Of a DNA stretch of 64,000 bases, positions 28,884-36,422 are shown in pieces. The stretch is from Pseudomonas sp. 30_B. Lineage in GTDB: Bacteria; Pseudomonadota; Gammaproteobacteria; Pseudomonadales; Pseudomonadaceae. The first letter of the stretch is position 1. Every line of letters starts with the position of its first letter. The notes beneath the pieces are model-generated. The model was not told the DNA's origin, did no database searches, and was given only the letters and a program-made list of their open reading frames with translations. The DNA is taken from NCBI RefSeq assembly GCF_017491605.1, contig NZ_JAFGYY010000010.1:1-64000 (forward strand), read 5' to 3'. Both the position numbers and the translations under genes were made by a program.

Positions 28884-29160
28884 CTGGGCGTCCCCCTCGG
28901 TCCTAACGAAAAGCGCATCGGCCTGAGCCTGTAGCCCCTGACTGCCAACACATTTTCACGGACACACTGAGGCCATGTCCTGCGAAGAATCCGCCGGAAT
29001 TGCATCACGTAGGAAGGGAATGAAAGGTAAACTCGGAAGGGCACCAGGGAGTCGCGTGAAAAGCCATCATTGCAATGGCACCTTGCGTCAAAAACACACG
29101 AAAAACAAAGCCCTGGAATAACACTCAGACTACCCAAAATCGAAAAAGTTCCGACCTTAA

Positions 29161-29183
29161 ATCAAATACTTGCATTATTTGAT
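29161..29183. promoter_or_regulatory. Perfect inverted repeat, candidate operator
   Basis: ATCAAATA-CTTGCAT-TATTTGAT: two perfect 8-bp arms with a 7-bp spacer, 91 bp upstream of the glycine-zipper gene, in an AT-rich stretch. The size and symmetry suit a dimeric regulator site, but no regulator is identified. Confidence 0.4.
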
Positions 29184-29273
29184 GAAAGTCGTGTTATTCG
29201 TCGGAAGTGCCTTGTCAGAGCCTTCGCACGAACCGAGGATCGCTTCCAACATCCCCACAGAGAGATCCTCTCT

Positions 29274-29765
29274 ATGAAATACTCCTCGATGCTCCTGTTG
29301 TCTCTTGCGCTGGTTGGTGGCACCGCCTTCGCGGACGGCGACACCCGTGCCGGCGTCGGTGGCGCCCTGGGCGGGGTATTGGGTTCGGTCATCGGCCAGT
29401 CGGTCGGTGGCAGCACCGGCGCCGCCATTGGTAGTGGTCTCGGCGGTGCGGCCGGTGGTGCGGTCGGTGCCCGCCACGGCAACAAGACAGAAGCCGCCAT
29501 CGGCGGTGGCCTGGGCGCAGCCGGCGGCCAGGTGATCGGCAACAAGATGGGCGGTACTACTGGCGGCCTGATCGGCGCGGCCCTGGGTGGCGGCGCGGGC
29601 GGCGCACTGGGCAACCACTACGCCGACAACAACCGCGACGACGACGATGATGACTACCATCACGGCTACCGTCGTGCCCGCTACTACGACCGTGACTGGC
29701 ACGATAACGGTCGCCATCGCGGCTGGTACAAGCACCACAGGCACCACCACCGCGACTGGGATTGA
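29274..29765 (+). CDS. Exported glycine-zipper protein with Asp/His-rich tail (first of tandem pair)
   Basis: A 163-residue protein. The signal peptide covers residues ~1-20 (MKYSSMLLLSLALVGGTAFA). About 90 residues of glycine-zipper follow (repeats such as GGALGGVLGSVIGQSVGG and GAAIGSGLGGAAGG), which usually pack as membrane helices. A ~45-residue hydrophilic tail with six consecutive Asp and many His/Arg/Tyr/Trp (HHG, KHHRHHH) completes it. The tail could bind divalent metal. The following gene is a paralogue. No function known; outer-membrane SlyB/osmotic-lipoprotein-like Gly zippers are the nearest family. Confidence 0.8.
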   Translation: MKYSSMLLLSLALVGGTAFADGDTRAGVGGALGGVLGSVIGQSVGGSTGAAIGSGLGGAAGGAVGARHGNKTEAAIGGGLGAAGGQVIGNKMGGTTGGLIGAALGGGAGGALGNHYADNNRDDDDDDYHHGYRRARYYDRDWHDNGRHRGWYKHHRHHHRDWD

Positions 29766-29810
29766 TCTGCGCAATACAAACCGCGATCAGTCCACGGAAG
29801 CGATGACTGA

Positions 29811-29840
29811 CAGCCGGGCAAAGATTGCCCGGCTGTTTTG
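29811..29840 (+). terminator. Rho-independent terminator
   Basis: CAGCCGGGCAA-AGA-TTGCCCGGCTG, a perfect 11-bp stem followed by TTTTGT. It separates the two glycine-zipper genes, so each is probably its own transcription unit. Confidence 0.9.
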
Positions 29841-29893
29841 TGTGCGGGACAATTCCCCACCCCTACTCTCCATTCAGGATTCAGGTTCGCAAG

Positions 29894-30346
29894 ATGCGTA
29901 AGACTCTTTCTGTTCTGGCGCTGGCTCTCCTGGCCAGCCACGCCATGGCCGATGACACCAAGGCTGCGATTGGCAGCGGTGTGGGCGGCGCACTCGGTAA
30001 CGTGGTTGGCGGCGCCCTGGGCGGCTCCACCGGCGCGGCCATCGGCGCGGGCGTCGGCGGCGCGGCCGGCGGTGCAATGGGCGCGAAGAACGGCAACAAG
30101 ACCGAGGCAGCCATTGGTGGCGGCCTGGGTGCAGCTGGCGGCTCGGTCATCGGCAACAAGGTCGGCGGTTCCACCGGCGGCACCATCGGAGCAGGCCTGG
30201 GCGGCGCCGCGGGCGGCGCGCTGGGTAACCACATGGCCGACAAGAACAACGATGACGACGACGATAACGATGGCCACCACGACAACGGCTATCACAAGGC
30301 CAAGGGCCACCATAAGCACAAACACAAGCATCACGACGACGATTGA
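29894..30346 (+). CDS. Exported glycine-zipper protein with Asp/His/Lys-rich tail (second of tandem pair)
   Basis: A 150-residue paralogue of the preceding protein, with the same plan: signal peptide (MRKTLSVLALALLASHAMA), about 95 residues of Gly-zipper repeats, then an acidic run (NNDDDDDNDG) and a His/Lys-rich end (HHKHKHKHHDDD). The central NGNKTEAAIGGGLGAAGG is almost identical in both copies, indicating a tandem duplication. The tails differ in detail but keep Asp-then-His composition, so the metal-binding-like character is conserved. The start at 29894 is preferred because it gives an intact signal peptide. Confidence 0.8.
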   Translation: MRKTLSVLALALLASHAMADDTKAAIGSGVGGALGNVVGGALGGSTGAAIGAGVGGAAGGAMGAKNGNKTEAAIGGGLGAAGGSVIGNKVGGSTGGTIGAGLGGAAGGALGNHMADKNNDDDDDNDGHHDNGYHKAKGHHKHKHKHHDDD

Positions 30347-30363
30347 TGCTGCGTTGAGCCCAG

Positions 30364-30391
30364 AAAGAGCCCGCCTTCCGGCGGGCTCTTT
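30364..30391 (+). terminator. Rho-independent terminator
   Basis: AAAGAGCCCGCC-TTCC-GGCGGGCTCTTT, a perfect 12-bp stem with a tetraloop, 17 bp after the second glycine-zipper gene. Confidence 0.9.
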
Positions 30392-30520
30392 CATTTCAGG
30401 CCTGGCGAGCCGGCAGCACCGAGAGCAGCGCGCTCAGCTCGACCGGTGGCCGCCCGCCCACCCGGCGCGTCTGGTATAGGCTTGCGGGTGAAGGATCACT
30501 GCCTACAAGGAGTTCTTGTC

Positions 30521-30880
30521 GTGAAAGTTGCTGCTGGACTGTTCCTGCCTCTGTTCATTGCACCCTGCGCTCAGGCGGCGAATTGGCAGGTCTGCCGGAT
30601 GGAGGTGGAGATCACCGGGACGGTGACCCAGCCCCACCCTGCCCTGAAGGGGCGGGTGGAGTCGGTGAAGGCCCAGGCGGCGTCGACCGAGTGCCCGATT
30701 CGCGGCGAAGTGATCGCCTTCGCGCCGGAGAGCGCCGATTACCAGAGCATGATTGCGCGCAGGCACTGGCCCAAGCCGGGCCAGCGGGTGTGGATGCGCT
30801 ATCAGTACCTGGATGGAGAGTGCAAGAACGACGGCAATCCCAAGCCCTGCCGGATTCAGCATTATCCGATGGGGTGGTGA
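30521..30880 (+). CDS. Small periplasmic protein of unknown function
   Basis: A 119-residue protein read from a GTG start (GTGAAAGTTGCTGCTGGAC) preceded by AAGGAG at the right distance. This gives a clean signal peptide (VKVAAGLFLPLFIAPCAQA-AN), whereas the longer ATG frame from 30446 would bury it. Four cysteines follow in the mature part (QVCRMEVE, TECPIRGE, GECKNDG, KPCRIQHY), likely two disulfides. I recognise no family. It stands alone between a terminator and a repeat-rich region. Confidence 0.75.
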   Translation: MKVAAGLFLPLFIAPCAQAANWQVCRMEVEITGTVTQPHPALKGRVESVKAQAASTECPIRGEVIAFAPESADYQSMIARRHWPKPGQRVWMRYQYLDGECKNDGNPKPCRIQHYPMGW

Positions 30881-30910
30881 GCGCTGCCCTTTCCATATGG
30901 CATCGCGCCC

Positions 30911-30934
30911 ATCGCGGACAAAGTCCGCTCTTAC
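30911..30934. repeat. REP-like palindrome ATCGCGGACAAAGTCCGCTCTTAC
   Basis: GCGGAC-AAA-GTCCGC core; same class as 21671, 31405 and 41724. Single unit directly after the small periplasmic protein gene. Confidence 0.75.
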
Positions 30935-30990
30935 GCGGGCGCTCAGCATGGGTGTTTTCCGGTAAGAGAAGAATCCATCCGCGAAGGATT

Positions 30991-31013
30991 TCGCGGGCAT
31001 GGCCCGCTCCTAC
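30991..31013. repeat. REP-like palindrome TCGCGGGCATGGCCCGCTCC
   Basis: Imperfect palindrome (GCGGGCATGGCCCGC) ending CTCCTACGAAGAGCA. The inverted counterpart is at 41177-41200. The linker TACGAAGAGCA after the palindrome recurs in the other palindromes at 31391, 41710 and 58752. Confidence 0.75.
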
Positions 31014-31031
31014 GAAGAGCATCGCCCCCCT

Positions 31032-31428
31032 TTTCTGGCTCTTGAAGACTTCCAGCGAAACACCCACGCACGCCGAGCGCCCCTTCAGGAGGCCGAGTGG
31101 AATCGGAGTTTCAGGGGTTGAGCGGCATGGATGCCGCGAGAGCCGCGATGGGCCAGGGATGGCCCTTCGACGGGGGGACGCCTAGTTCGGGCCCCTGAAA
31201 CTTCGATGGAAGGAGGGAACCCCGGCGAAGCCGGGGCCGGATGCAGGGGCAAGACCTTTGGTTACTTTCTGTCGTTTGAGAAAGTAACTCGCCCGAGGGG
31301 GCGAAATAAAATCTTCCAGCGTACGCCGAAGCGACGCAGAAACACCCAAAGCCAAGACGGCGGATAACGCCAGAGGCGTTATTCGCCCTACGAAGAGCAA
31401 GAGCATCGCGGACGGAGTCCGCTCCTAC
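31032..31428 (+). repeat. Long composite repeat, copy A (candidate structured RNA)
   Basis: About 395 bp, matching copy B at 41361-41747 in the same order and orientation relative to convergent flanking genes. Features on the + strand: a 16-bp long-range stem 31102-31117 with 31192-31207 (ATCGGAGTTTCAGGGG with one G-U); hairpins 31122-31137 (loop AUGGAU) and 31150-31165 (loop AGGGAU) inside it; hairpins 31220-31236 (CCCCGGC-GAA-GCCGGGG), 31261-31288 (GTTACTTTCT with AGAAAGTAAC) and 31289-31304; then REP-like palindromes 31361-31391 and 31405-31428. No promoter was recognised, so transcription is not shown. Confidence 0.85.
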
Positions 31429-31438
31429 GAAAAGCCGT

Positions 31439-31873
31439 TCAGGCGCGGAGCAATACTTCCATCGCCTCGCGCAACGGCACCGGGATCGGCACCGGGCCGT
31501 TGCTCGCGCGGTCGACGAACACATGCACGAACCTGCCCGCCGCACAGGCCAGTTCCTCACCTTCGCGGAAGATCGCCAGTTCGTACTGCACCGAGCTGTT
31601 GCCCAGCTTGCCGACCCGCAGGCCAACCTCGATGCGCTCGGGAAAGGCCACCGGCGCGAAGTAGTCGCAGCTGGAGCTGACCACGAAGCCCACCACCTCG
31701 CCGTCGTGGATATCCAGGCCGCCGCGCTCGATCAGGTAGGTATTCACCGCCGTGTCGAAGAAGCCGTAGTAGGTCACGTTGTTCACGTGGCCGTAGATGT
31801 CGTTGTCATGCCAGCGGGTGGTGATCGGCTGGAAGTGCGCGTAATCGGCGCGGCTGGGATGCTGTTCGCTCAT
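31439..31873 (-). CDS. Acyl-CoA thioesterase (4HBT/YbgC-like hotdog fold)
   Basis: A 144-residue hotdog-fold thioesterase. The active-site motif is [21 protein letters not shown], where the Asp after the Asn-rich HVNN stretch is catalytic in the 4-hydroxybenzoyl-CoA thioesterase family. MSEQHPSR at 31873 was chosen as start since the longer frame overlaps the upstream gene. It lies 7 bp after the iron-type alcohol dehydrogenase gene and is probably co-transcribed with it. The acyl-CoA substrate is not predictable. Confidence 0.86.
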   Translation of the reverse strand: MSEQHPSRADYAHFQPITTRWHDNDIYGHVNNVTYYGFFDTAVNTYLIERGGLDIHDGEVVGFVVSSSCDYFAPVAFPERIEVGLRVGKLGNSSVQYELAIFREGEELACAAGRFVHVFVDRASNGPVPIPVPLREAMEVLLRA

Positions 31874-31880
31874 CGCTCTC

Positions 31881-33038
31881 TCAATAGGCGGCTCGGTAGA
31901 TGGCCAGCGCATCGCGCTCGCTGACCTCGCGGGGATTATTCACCAGCAGGCGCTGCTGCAACATCGCGTCTGCGGCCAGGCGCGGCAGGCTGTCTTCCGG
32001 CACACCGGCGTCACGCAGGCGCGAGGGCAGGCCACAGCGCGGGCTGAGTTCGGCCAGTTCGGCGATGAATTGCTCGGTGCGGTCGGCATCCGTACGCAGG
32101 CGCTCACCCAGCAGCAGCGGCGCCAGTTCGGCATACAGCGCACCGGCATTGGGCGCATTGAAGCGGATCACTTCCGGCAGCACCAGTGCATTGCTCAGGC
32201 CATGGGGAATGTGGAAGTGCCCGCCCAGCGGGTAGGCCAGCGCGTGCACCGCGGCCACCGGCGCATTGGCGAAGGCCTGTCCGGCCAGGCAGGCGCCCAG
32301 CAGCATGGCCTGGCGCGCCTCGCGGTTGCGGCCGTTGTTCACCGCCTCATCCAGATTCAGCGCCAGCAGACGCAGCGCTTCGCGGGCCAGCAGGTCGGAC
32401 AGCGGGTTCTTCTTCAGCTTGCTGGTATAGGCCTCGATGGCGTGGACCATGGCGTCGATGCCGGTGGCGGCGGTGACTGCCGGCGGCAGGCCGAGGGTGA
32501 GGTCGGCGTCGAGCACCGCCAGGTCCGGCAGCAGATGCGGGCTGACCACGCCCATCTTGGTGGTCTCGCCGGTGGTGACGATGGCGATGGGGGTGACTTC
32601 GGAACCGGTGCCGGCGGTGGTCGGCACCTGGATCAGCGGCAGACGCGGGCCGCGGGCGTTGCCGACGCCGAAGATATCCTTGAGGCCCTGCGTCGCCAGC
32701 TGGTGCGCCAGCAGCGCCACCAGCTTGGCCACGTCCATCGAGCTGCCGCCACCGAAGCCGATCACCAGCTGCGCGGCCATCCTGTGCGCCTGCCCCGCGG
32801 CGGCCAGCACCACGCCTTCCGGCGGGTCGGCCAGTACCTGGTCGAAGACTTCCACCGCCACGCCAGCCCTCGCGAAGCCCGGTAGAACATCGTCGAGCAT
32901 GTTCAGCCGGGTAATTCCAGGGTCGGTAACGATGAGGACGCGCTGGGCGCCGCGCTCGCGGCAGAGTTCACCCAGGCGGGCGGCGGAGCCACTCTCGCAG
33001 AGGATCTGCGCGGTGGTGGCAAAGCTGAAAGGCTGCAT
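31881..33038 (-). CDS. Iron-containing alcohol dehydrogenase (group III)
   Basis: A 385-residue NAD(P)-dependent dehydrogenase. The cofactor-binding [10 protein letters not shown] is typical, as is the metal-binding region ([11 protein letters not shown] and [20 protein letters not shown], with the conserved His residues). Substrates of this family include short-chain alcohols, 1,3-propanediol and lactaldehyde; nothing here decides. It is followed immediately by a thioesterase gene, an arrangement I recall for PA5186-PA5185. Confidence 0.92.
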   Translation of the reverse strand: MQPFSFATTAQILCESGSAARLGELCRERGAQRVLIVTDPGITRLNMLDDVLPGFARAGVAVEVFDQVLADPPEGVVLAAAGQAHRMAAQLVIGFGGGSSMDVAKLVALLAHQLATQGLKDIFGVGNARGPRLPLIQVPTTAGTGSEVTPIAIVTTGETTKMGVVSPHLLPDLAVLDADLTLGLPPAVTAATGIDAMVHAIEAYTSKLKKNPLSDLLAREALRLLALNLDEAVNNGRNREARQAMLLGACLAGQAFANAPVAAVHALAYPLGGHFHIPHGLSNALVLPEVIRFNAPNAGALYAELAPLLLGERLRTDADRTEQFIAELAELSPRCGLPSRLRDAGVPEDSLPRLAADAMLQQRLLVNNPREVSERDALAIYRAAY

Positions 33039-33276
33039 GGCGGTCCCCTTCTTGTTGTGCTTGCAAGCCCCATCGCAGAGCGGGCCGGCCAGGACAGCGA
33101 GAATAATCTGCCGTCACGGGTCCTCCTCCCCTCCCTTGGAAGGGGAAAGACGGCCAGCATAGCAAACAGCCCACTAATTCACGGAACCAGGTATCGCTAT
33201 GCGAAACCATTATTCACAAACTGAATACCACCAAGCAGCCAGGAGAGGACGGCGAAAGAAGGCACGACTGAAACGC

Positions 33277-33301
33277 AAAGGCCGGCATTGCGCCGGCCTT
33301 T
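33277..33301. terminator. Terminator after thyA
   Basis: AAAGGCCGGC-ATTGC-GCCGGCCTTT, a perfect 10-bp stem lying 17 bp beyond the thyA stop and serving the - strand gene. It is symmetric enough to work in both directions. Confidence 0.8.
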
Positions 33302-33317
33302 TCTTCACAAGGTCAGG

Positions 33318-34112
33318 TCAGACAGCGACCGGCGCCTTGATGTGCGGGTGGGACTCGTAGCCGACCAGCTCGAAGTCCTCGAAGCGGAAGTCGAACAGGT
33401 CCTTCACCTCGGGGTTGATCTTCATGGTCGGCAGCGGCAGCGGCTGGCGGGTCAGCTGCAGGTCGGTCTGCTCCAGGTGATTGGCGTACAGGTGGCAGTC
33501 ACCGCCGGTCCAGATGAACTCGCCCGGCTGCAGGCCCGCGACCTGCGCGACCATCAGGGTCAGCAGCGCATAGCTGGCGATGTTGAAGGGCACGCCGAGG
33601 AAGATGTCGGCCGAGCGCTGGTAGAGCTGGCAGCTGAGCTTGCCGTCGGCGACGTAGAACTGGAACAGCGCATGGCACGGCGGCAGGGCCATCTCGTCGA
33701 TCAGCGCCGGGTTCCAGGCGGAGACGATCAGGCGGCGCGAGTCCGGGTTCTTCTTCAGCATCGCCATCAGGTTGGCGATCTGGTCGATATGGCGGCCGTC
33801 CGGCGCCGGCCAGGAGCGCCACTGGTAGCCGTAGACCGGGCCGAGGTCGCCGTTCTCGTCGGCCCACTCGTCCCAGATGGAGACGCCGTTTTCCTTCAGG
33901 TAGGCGATGTTGGTCGAGCCTTTGAGGAACCACAGCAGCTCATGAATGATCGATTTCAGGTGGCACTTCTTGGTGGTCACCAGCGGGAAGCCTTCGGCCA
34001 GGTCGAAACGCATCTGATGGCCGAACACGCTGTAGGTGCCGGTGCCGGTGCGGTCGCTCTTGAAGGTGCCGTGTTCGCGCACGTGGCGCATGAGGTCGAG
34101 GTACTGTTTCAT
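33318..34112 (-). CDS. thyA: Thymidylate synthase
   Basis: Makes dTMP from dUMP with methylenetetrahydrofolate. 264 residues, the same length as E. coli ThyA. It starts [11 protein letters not shown]; the folate/dUMP signatures are SDRTGTGT (phosphate-binding Arg) and [12 protein letters not shown] with the catalytic Cys; the end is [14 protein letters not shown]. A 48-residue longer frame exists but the additional sequence is Arg/Pro-rich and non-coding in appearance. From memory thyA follows lgt in PAO1; here it stands alone with its own terminator. Confidence 0.97.
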   Translation of the reverse strand: MKQYLDLMRHVREHGTFKSDRTGTGTYSVFGHQMRFDLAEGFPLVTTKKCHLKSIIHELLWFLKGSTNIAYLKENGVSIWDEWADENGDLGPVYGYQWRSWPAPDGRHIDQIANLMAMLKKNPDSRRLIVSAWNPALIDEMALPPCHALFQFYVADGKLSCQLYQRSADIFLGVPFNIASYALLTLMVAQVAGLQPGEFIWTGGDCHLYANHLEQTDLQLTRQPLPLPTMKINPEVKDLFDFRFEDFELVGYESHPHIKAPVAV

Positions 34113-34327
34113 CGGTGCTGTTTTATCCGGTGAGGCTCTGCGGCGCGGCTCGCGGTGGCCGCCGGCGGGTCGATCCGCCCATGCAGAATCTGAACAAGCG
34201 GCAATACTAAGGGGCGCGGCCCGCTCTCGCCACCCCGACCGGCCCGGTGGCCGCACTCCGTTTCGAACGACACGACGCAGGCGGCGTCCGACCGCCGCCG
34301 CCCTTGCCTGGTGCCAGAGAGGTCTGC

Positions 34328-34834
34328 ATGTCCGACGTTCAATTGCCCGACTTCCCCCTTTCCCGTCGTCAACTGCTGGCGGCGGCCTGCACCGCCGCGG
34401 CTGTCGGCAGCGTACTGCTCAGCCCCGCTGTCCGCACCTGGGCCGCGCTGACGCCCCAGGCCGAGGCGGAGCTGGCCAGTTTCATGACCCTCTCCCAGCG
34501 CTTGACCGGCCGCAGCAACCTCGACCCGCGCATCGGTCAGCGCCTGTTCGAAGCGCTGGCCCAGCGCGATACCGCGCTCAAGCAGAGTCTCGCCGAGCTG
34601 CAGGCGCACCTGGCCGACCCGCCCGCCAGTTGGGGCGAGCGCCAGCAGTGGCTGGCCCGGCAGATCCTCGGTGGCTGGTACCTGGGGCAGATCGGCGATG
34701 CCAGCAACGCCACGCTGATCAGCTATGAGCAGGCGCTGATGTTCAAGGCGGTGGACGACGTGCTGGTGATCCGCAGCTACTGCCCGAACAAGCCGGGTTT
34801 CTGGGCGGCCCAGCCGGCCGAGCGGGAGGTGTGA
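34328..34834 (+). CDS. Small (gamma) subunit of membrane-bound FAD sugar/gluconate-type dehydrogenase, Tat-exported
   Basis: A 168-residue protein with a twin-arginine signal ([19 protein letters not shown], cleavage after residue ~35-40). The mature part resembles the sorbitol/gluconate 2-dehydrogenase small subunit ([21 protein letters not shown]). In this enzyme class the small subunit carries the Tat signal and takes the folded flavoprotein subunit with it to the periplasm. Its TGA overlaps the region of the next gene's start. ATG 34328 was chosen; the upstream frame is Arg/Pro-rich. Confidence 0.85.
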   Translation: MSDVQLPDFPLSRRQLLAAACTAAAVGSVLLSPAVRTWAALTPQAEAELASFMTLSQRLTGRSNLDPRIGQRLFEALAQRDTALKQSLAELQAHLADPPASWGERQQWLARQILGGWYLGQIGDASNATLISYEQALMFKAVDDVLVIRSYCPNKPGFWAAQPAEREV

Positions 34835-34836
34835 AC

Positions 34837-36420
34837 ATGGCCGAGACGCAACGCGCGGATTTCGTGGTGGTCGGCTCCGGCGTCGCCGGGGCACTGGTGG
34901 CTCATCAACTGGCGCTGGCCGGCAAGGACGTGCTGATCCTCGAGGCCGGGCCGCGCATGGCGCGCTGGGAGATCGTCGAGCGCTTCCGCAACCAGGCGGA
35001 CAAGTCCGACAACCAGGCGGCCTACCCGTCCAGCCCGCACGCGCCGCACCCGCAGTTCAAGCCGGACAACCACTACCTGATCCAGAAGGGCACCCACCCC
35101 TACGACGTGCAGTATCTGCGCGTGGTCGGCGGCACCACCTGGCACTGGGCGGCCTCGGCCTGGCGCTTCCTGCCCAACGACTTCAAGCTGGCGAGCCTCT
35201 ACGGCGTGGGCCGCGACTGGCCCATCGAGTACGCGGAGCTCGAACCCTGGTACCAGCGCGCCGAGGAGGAGCTGGGCGTCTGGGGGCCGGGCGACGAGGA
35301 ACTCGACTCTCCGCGCAGCCAGCCCTACCCCATGCCGCCACTGCCGCTGTCGTGGAACGAGCAGCGCATCAAGACCCTGCTCAACGCCAATGGCTACCGC
35401 GTAGTCACCGAGCCGGTGGCGCGCAACAGCCGCCCCTACGACGCGCGGCCCACCTGCTGCGGCAACAACAATTGCATGCCGATCTGCCCCATCGGCGCCA
35501 TGTACAACGGCATCGTCCACGTCGAGAAGGCCGAAGCCGCCGGCGCGCGACTGGTGGAAAACGCCGTGGTGTTCAAGCTGGAGAAGGGCGACGGCGGCAA
35601 GATCAGCGCCGCGCTGTACAAGGACCCGCAGGGCAACGAGCACCGGGTCGAAGGCGACACCTTCATCCTCGCCGCCAACGGCATCGAGACGCCCAAGCTG
35701 ATGCTGATGTCGGAGATCGGCAACAGCTCGGACATGGTCGGCCGCAACCTCATGGACCACCCCGGCACCGCCGTGCAGTTCTATGCCGACGAGAAGCTCT
35801 GGCCAGGCCGTGGGCCGCAGGAAATGACCTCCATGGTGGGCTTCCGCGATGGCGCGTTCCGCAGCCAGTACGCCTCGAAGAAGATCCACCTTTCGAACCT
35901 CTCGCGCACCGACCAGGTGGCCGCCGAGCTGATCCGCAAGGGCCCGCTGCTGCTGGGCCGCGAGCTGGAAGCGCAGATCCGCGACCGTGCCGCGCGCTTC
36001 GTGCGCTTCGACAGCTTCCACGAAATCCTGCCGCACCCGGAGAACCGTATCGTCCCCAGCGCCAGCGAGCGCGATGCCGTGGGCATCCCCAAGCCGGAGT
36101 TCACCTACGCGATGGACGACTACGTGCACAAGAGCGCGGCGCACACCCGCGAGGTGTACACCCATGCGGCGAAACTGCTGGGCGGCACCGAGGTGGTGTT
36201 CGAGGACAACTTCGCCAACAACAACCACATCACCGGCACCACCCTGATGGGCGCCGACCCGAAGGACTCGGTGGTCGACAGCCACTGCCGCAGCCACGAC
36301 CACCCCAACCTGTTCATCGCCGGCAGCGCAGTGATGCCCACCGTCGGCTCGGTGAACTGCACCCTGACCATCGCCGCCCTGGCCCTGCGCCTGGCCGACC
36401 AGCTGAAGCGGGAGGCCTGA
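34837..36420 (+). CDS. Large FAD subunit (GMC family) of membrane-bound gluconate/sugar-type dehydrogenase
   Basis: A 527-residue flavoprotein. The FAD fold is VVVGSGVAGALVAHQLALAGK; the Cys-rich PTCCGNNNCMPICPIGAMYNG probably holds an Fe-S cluster, as in FAD glucose dehydrogenases; and the C-terminus is GTTLMGADPKDSVVDSHCRSH plus a final GMC segment. It has no signal peptide and is thought to be exported with the Tat subunit. ATG 34837 has GGGAGGT seven bases upstream, better placed than the GTG at 34831. Polyol, gluconate or 2-ketogluconate are the candidate substrates. Confidence 0.88.
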   Translation: MAETQRADFVVVGSGVAGALVAHQLALAGKDVLILEAGPRMARWEIVERFRNQADKSDNQAAYPSSPHAPHPQFKPDNHYLIQKGTHPYDVQYLRVVGGTTWHWAASAWRFLPNDFKLASLYGVGRDWPIEYAELEPWYQRAEEELGVWGPGDEELDSPRSQPYPMPPLPLSWNEQRIKTLLNANGYRVVTEPVARNSRPYDARPTCCGNNNCMPICPIGAMYNGIVHVEKAEAAGARLVENAVVFKLEKGDGGKISAALYKDPQGNEHRVEGDTFILAANGIETPKLMLMSEIGNSSDMVGRNLMDHPGTAVQFYADEKLWPGRGPQEMTSMVGFRDGAFRSQYASKKIHLSNLSRTDQVAAELIRKGPLLLGRELEAQIRDRAARFVRFDSFHEILPHPENRIVPSASERDAVGIPKPEFTYAMDDYVHKSAAHTREVYTHAAKLLGGTEVVFEDNFANNNHITGTTLMGADPKDSVVDSHCRSHDHPNLFIAGSAVMPTVGSVNCTLTIAALALRLADQLKREA

Positions 36421-36422
36421 CG

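Larger units (their letters stand above)
28769..29273. other. 505-bp intergenic region before the glycine-zipper genes
   Basis: Holds a REP-like pair (28815-28883) and then about 250 bp that is visibly more AT-rich than the surroundings (from about 29020). Within this lies the perfect inverted repeat at 29161-29183. Open frames here have no gene-like start or composition. I read it as the promoter/leader region of the gene at 29274. Confidence 0.5.
30881..31438. other. Repeat-filled region between convergent genes (no gene)
   Basis: 558 bp containing two REP-like palindromes and one copy of the long composite repeat (31032-31428). Short open frames in it coincide with the repeat and with frames in the second copy at 41.4 kb, so they are read as non-coding. 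Confidence 0.7.
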
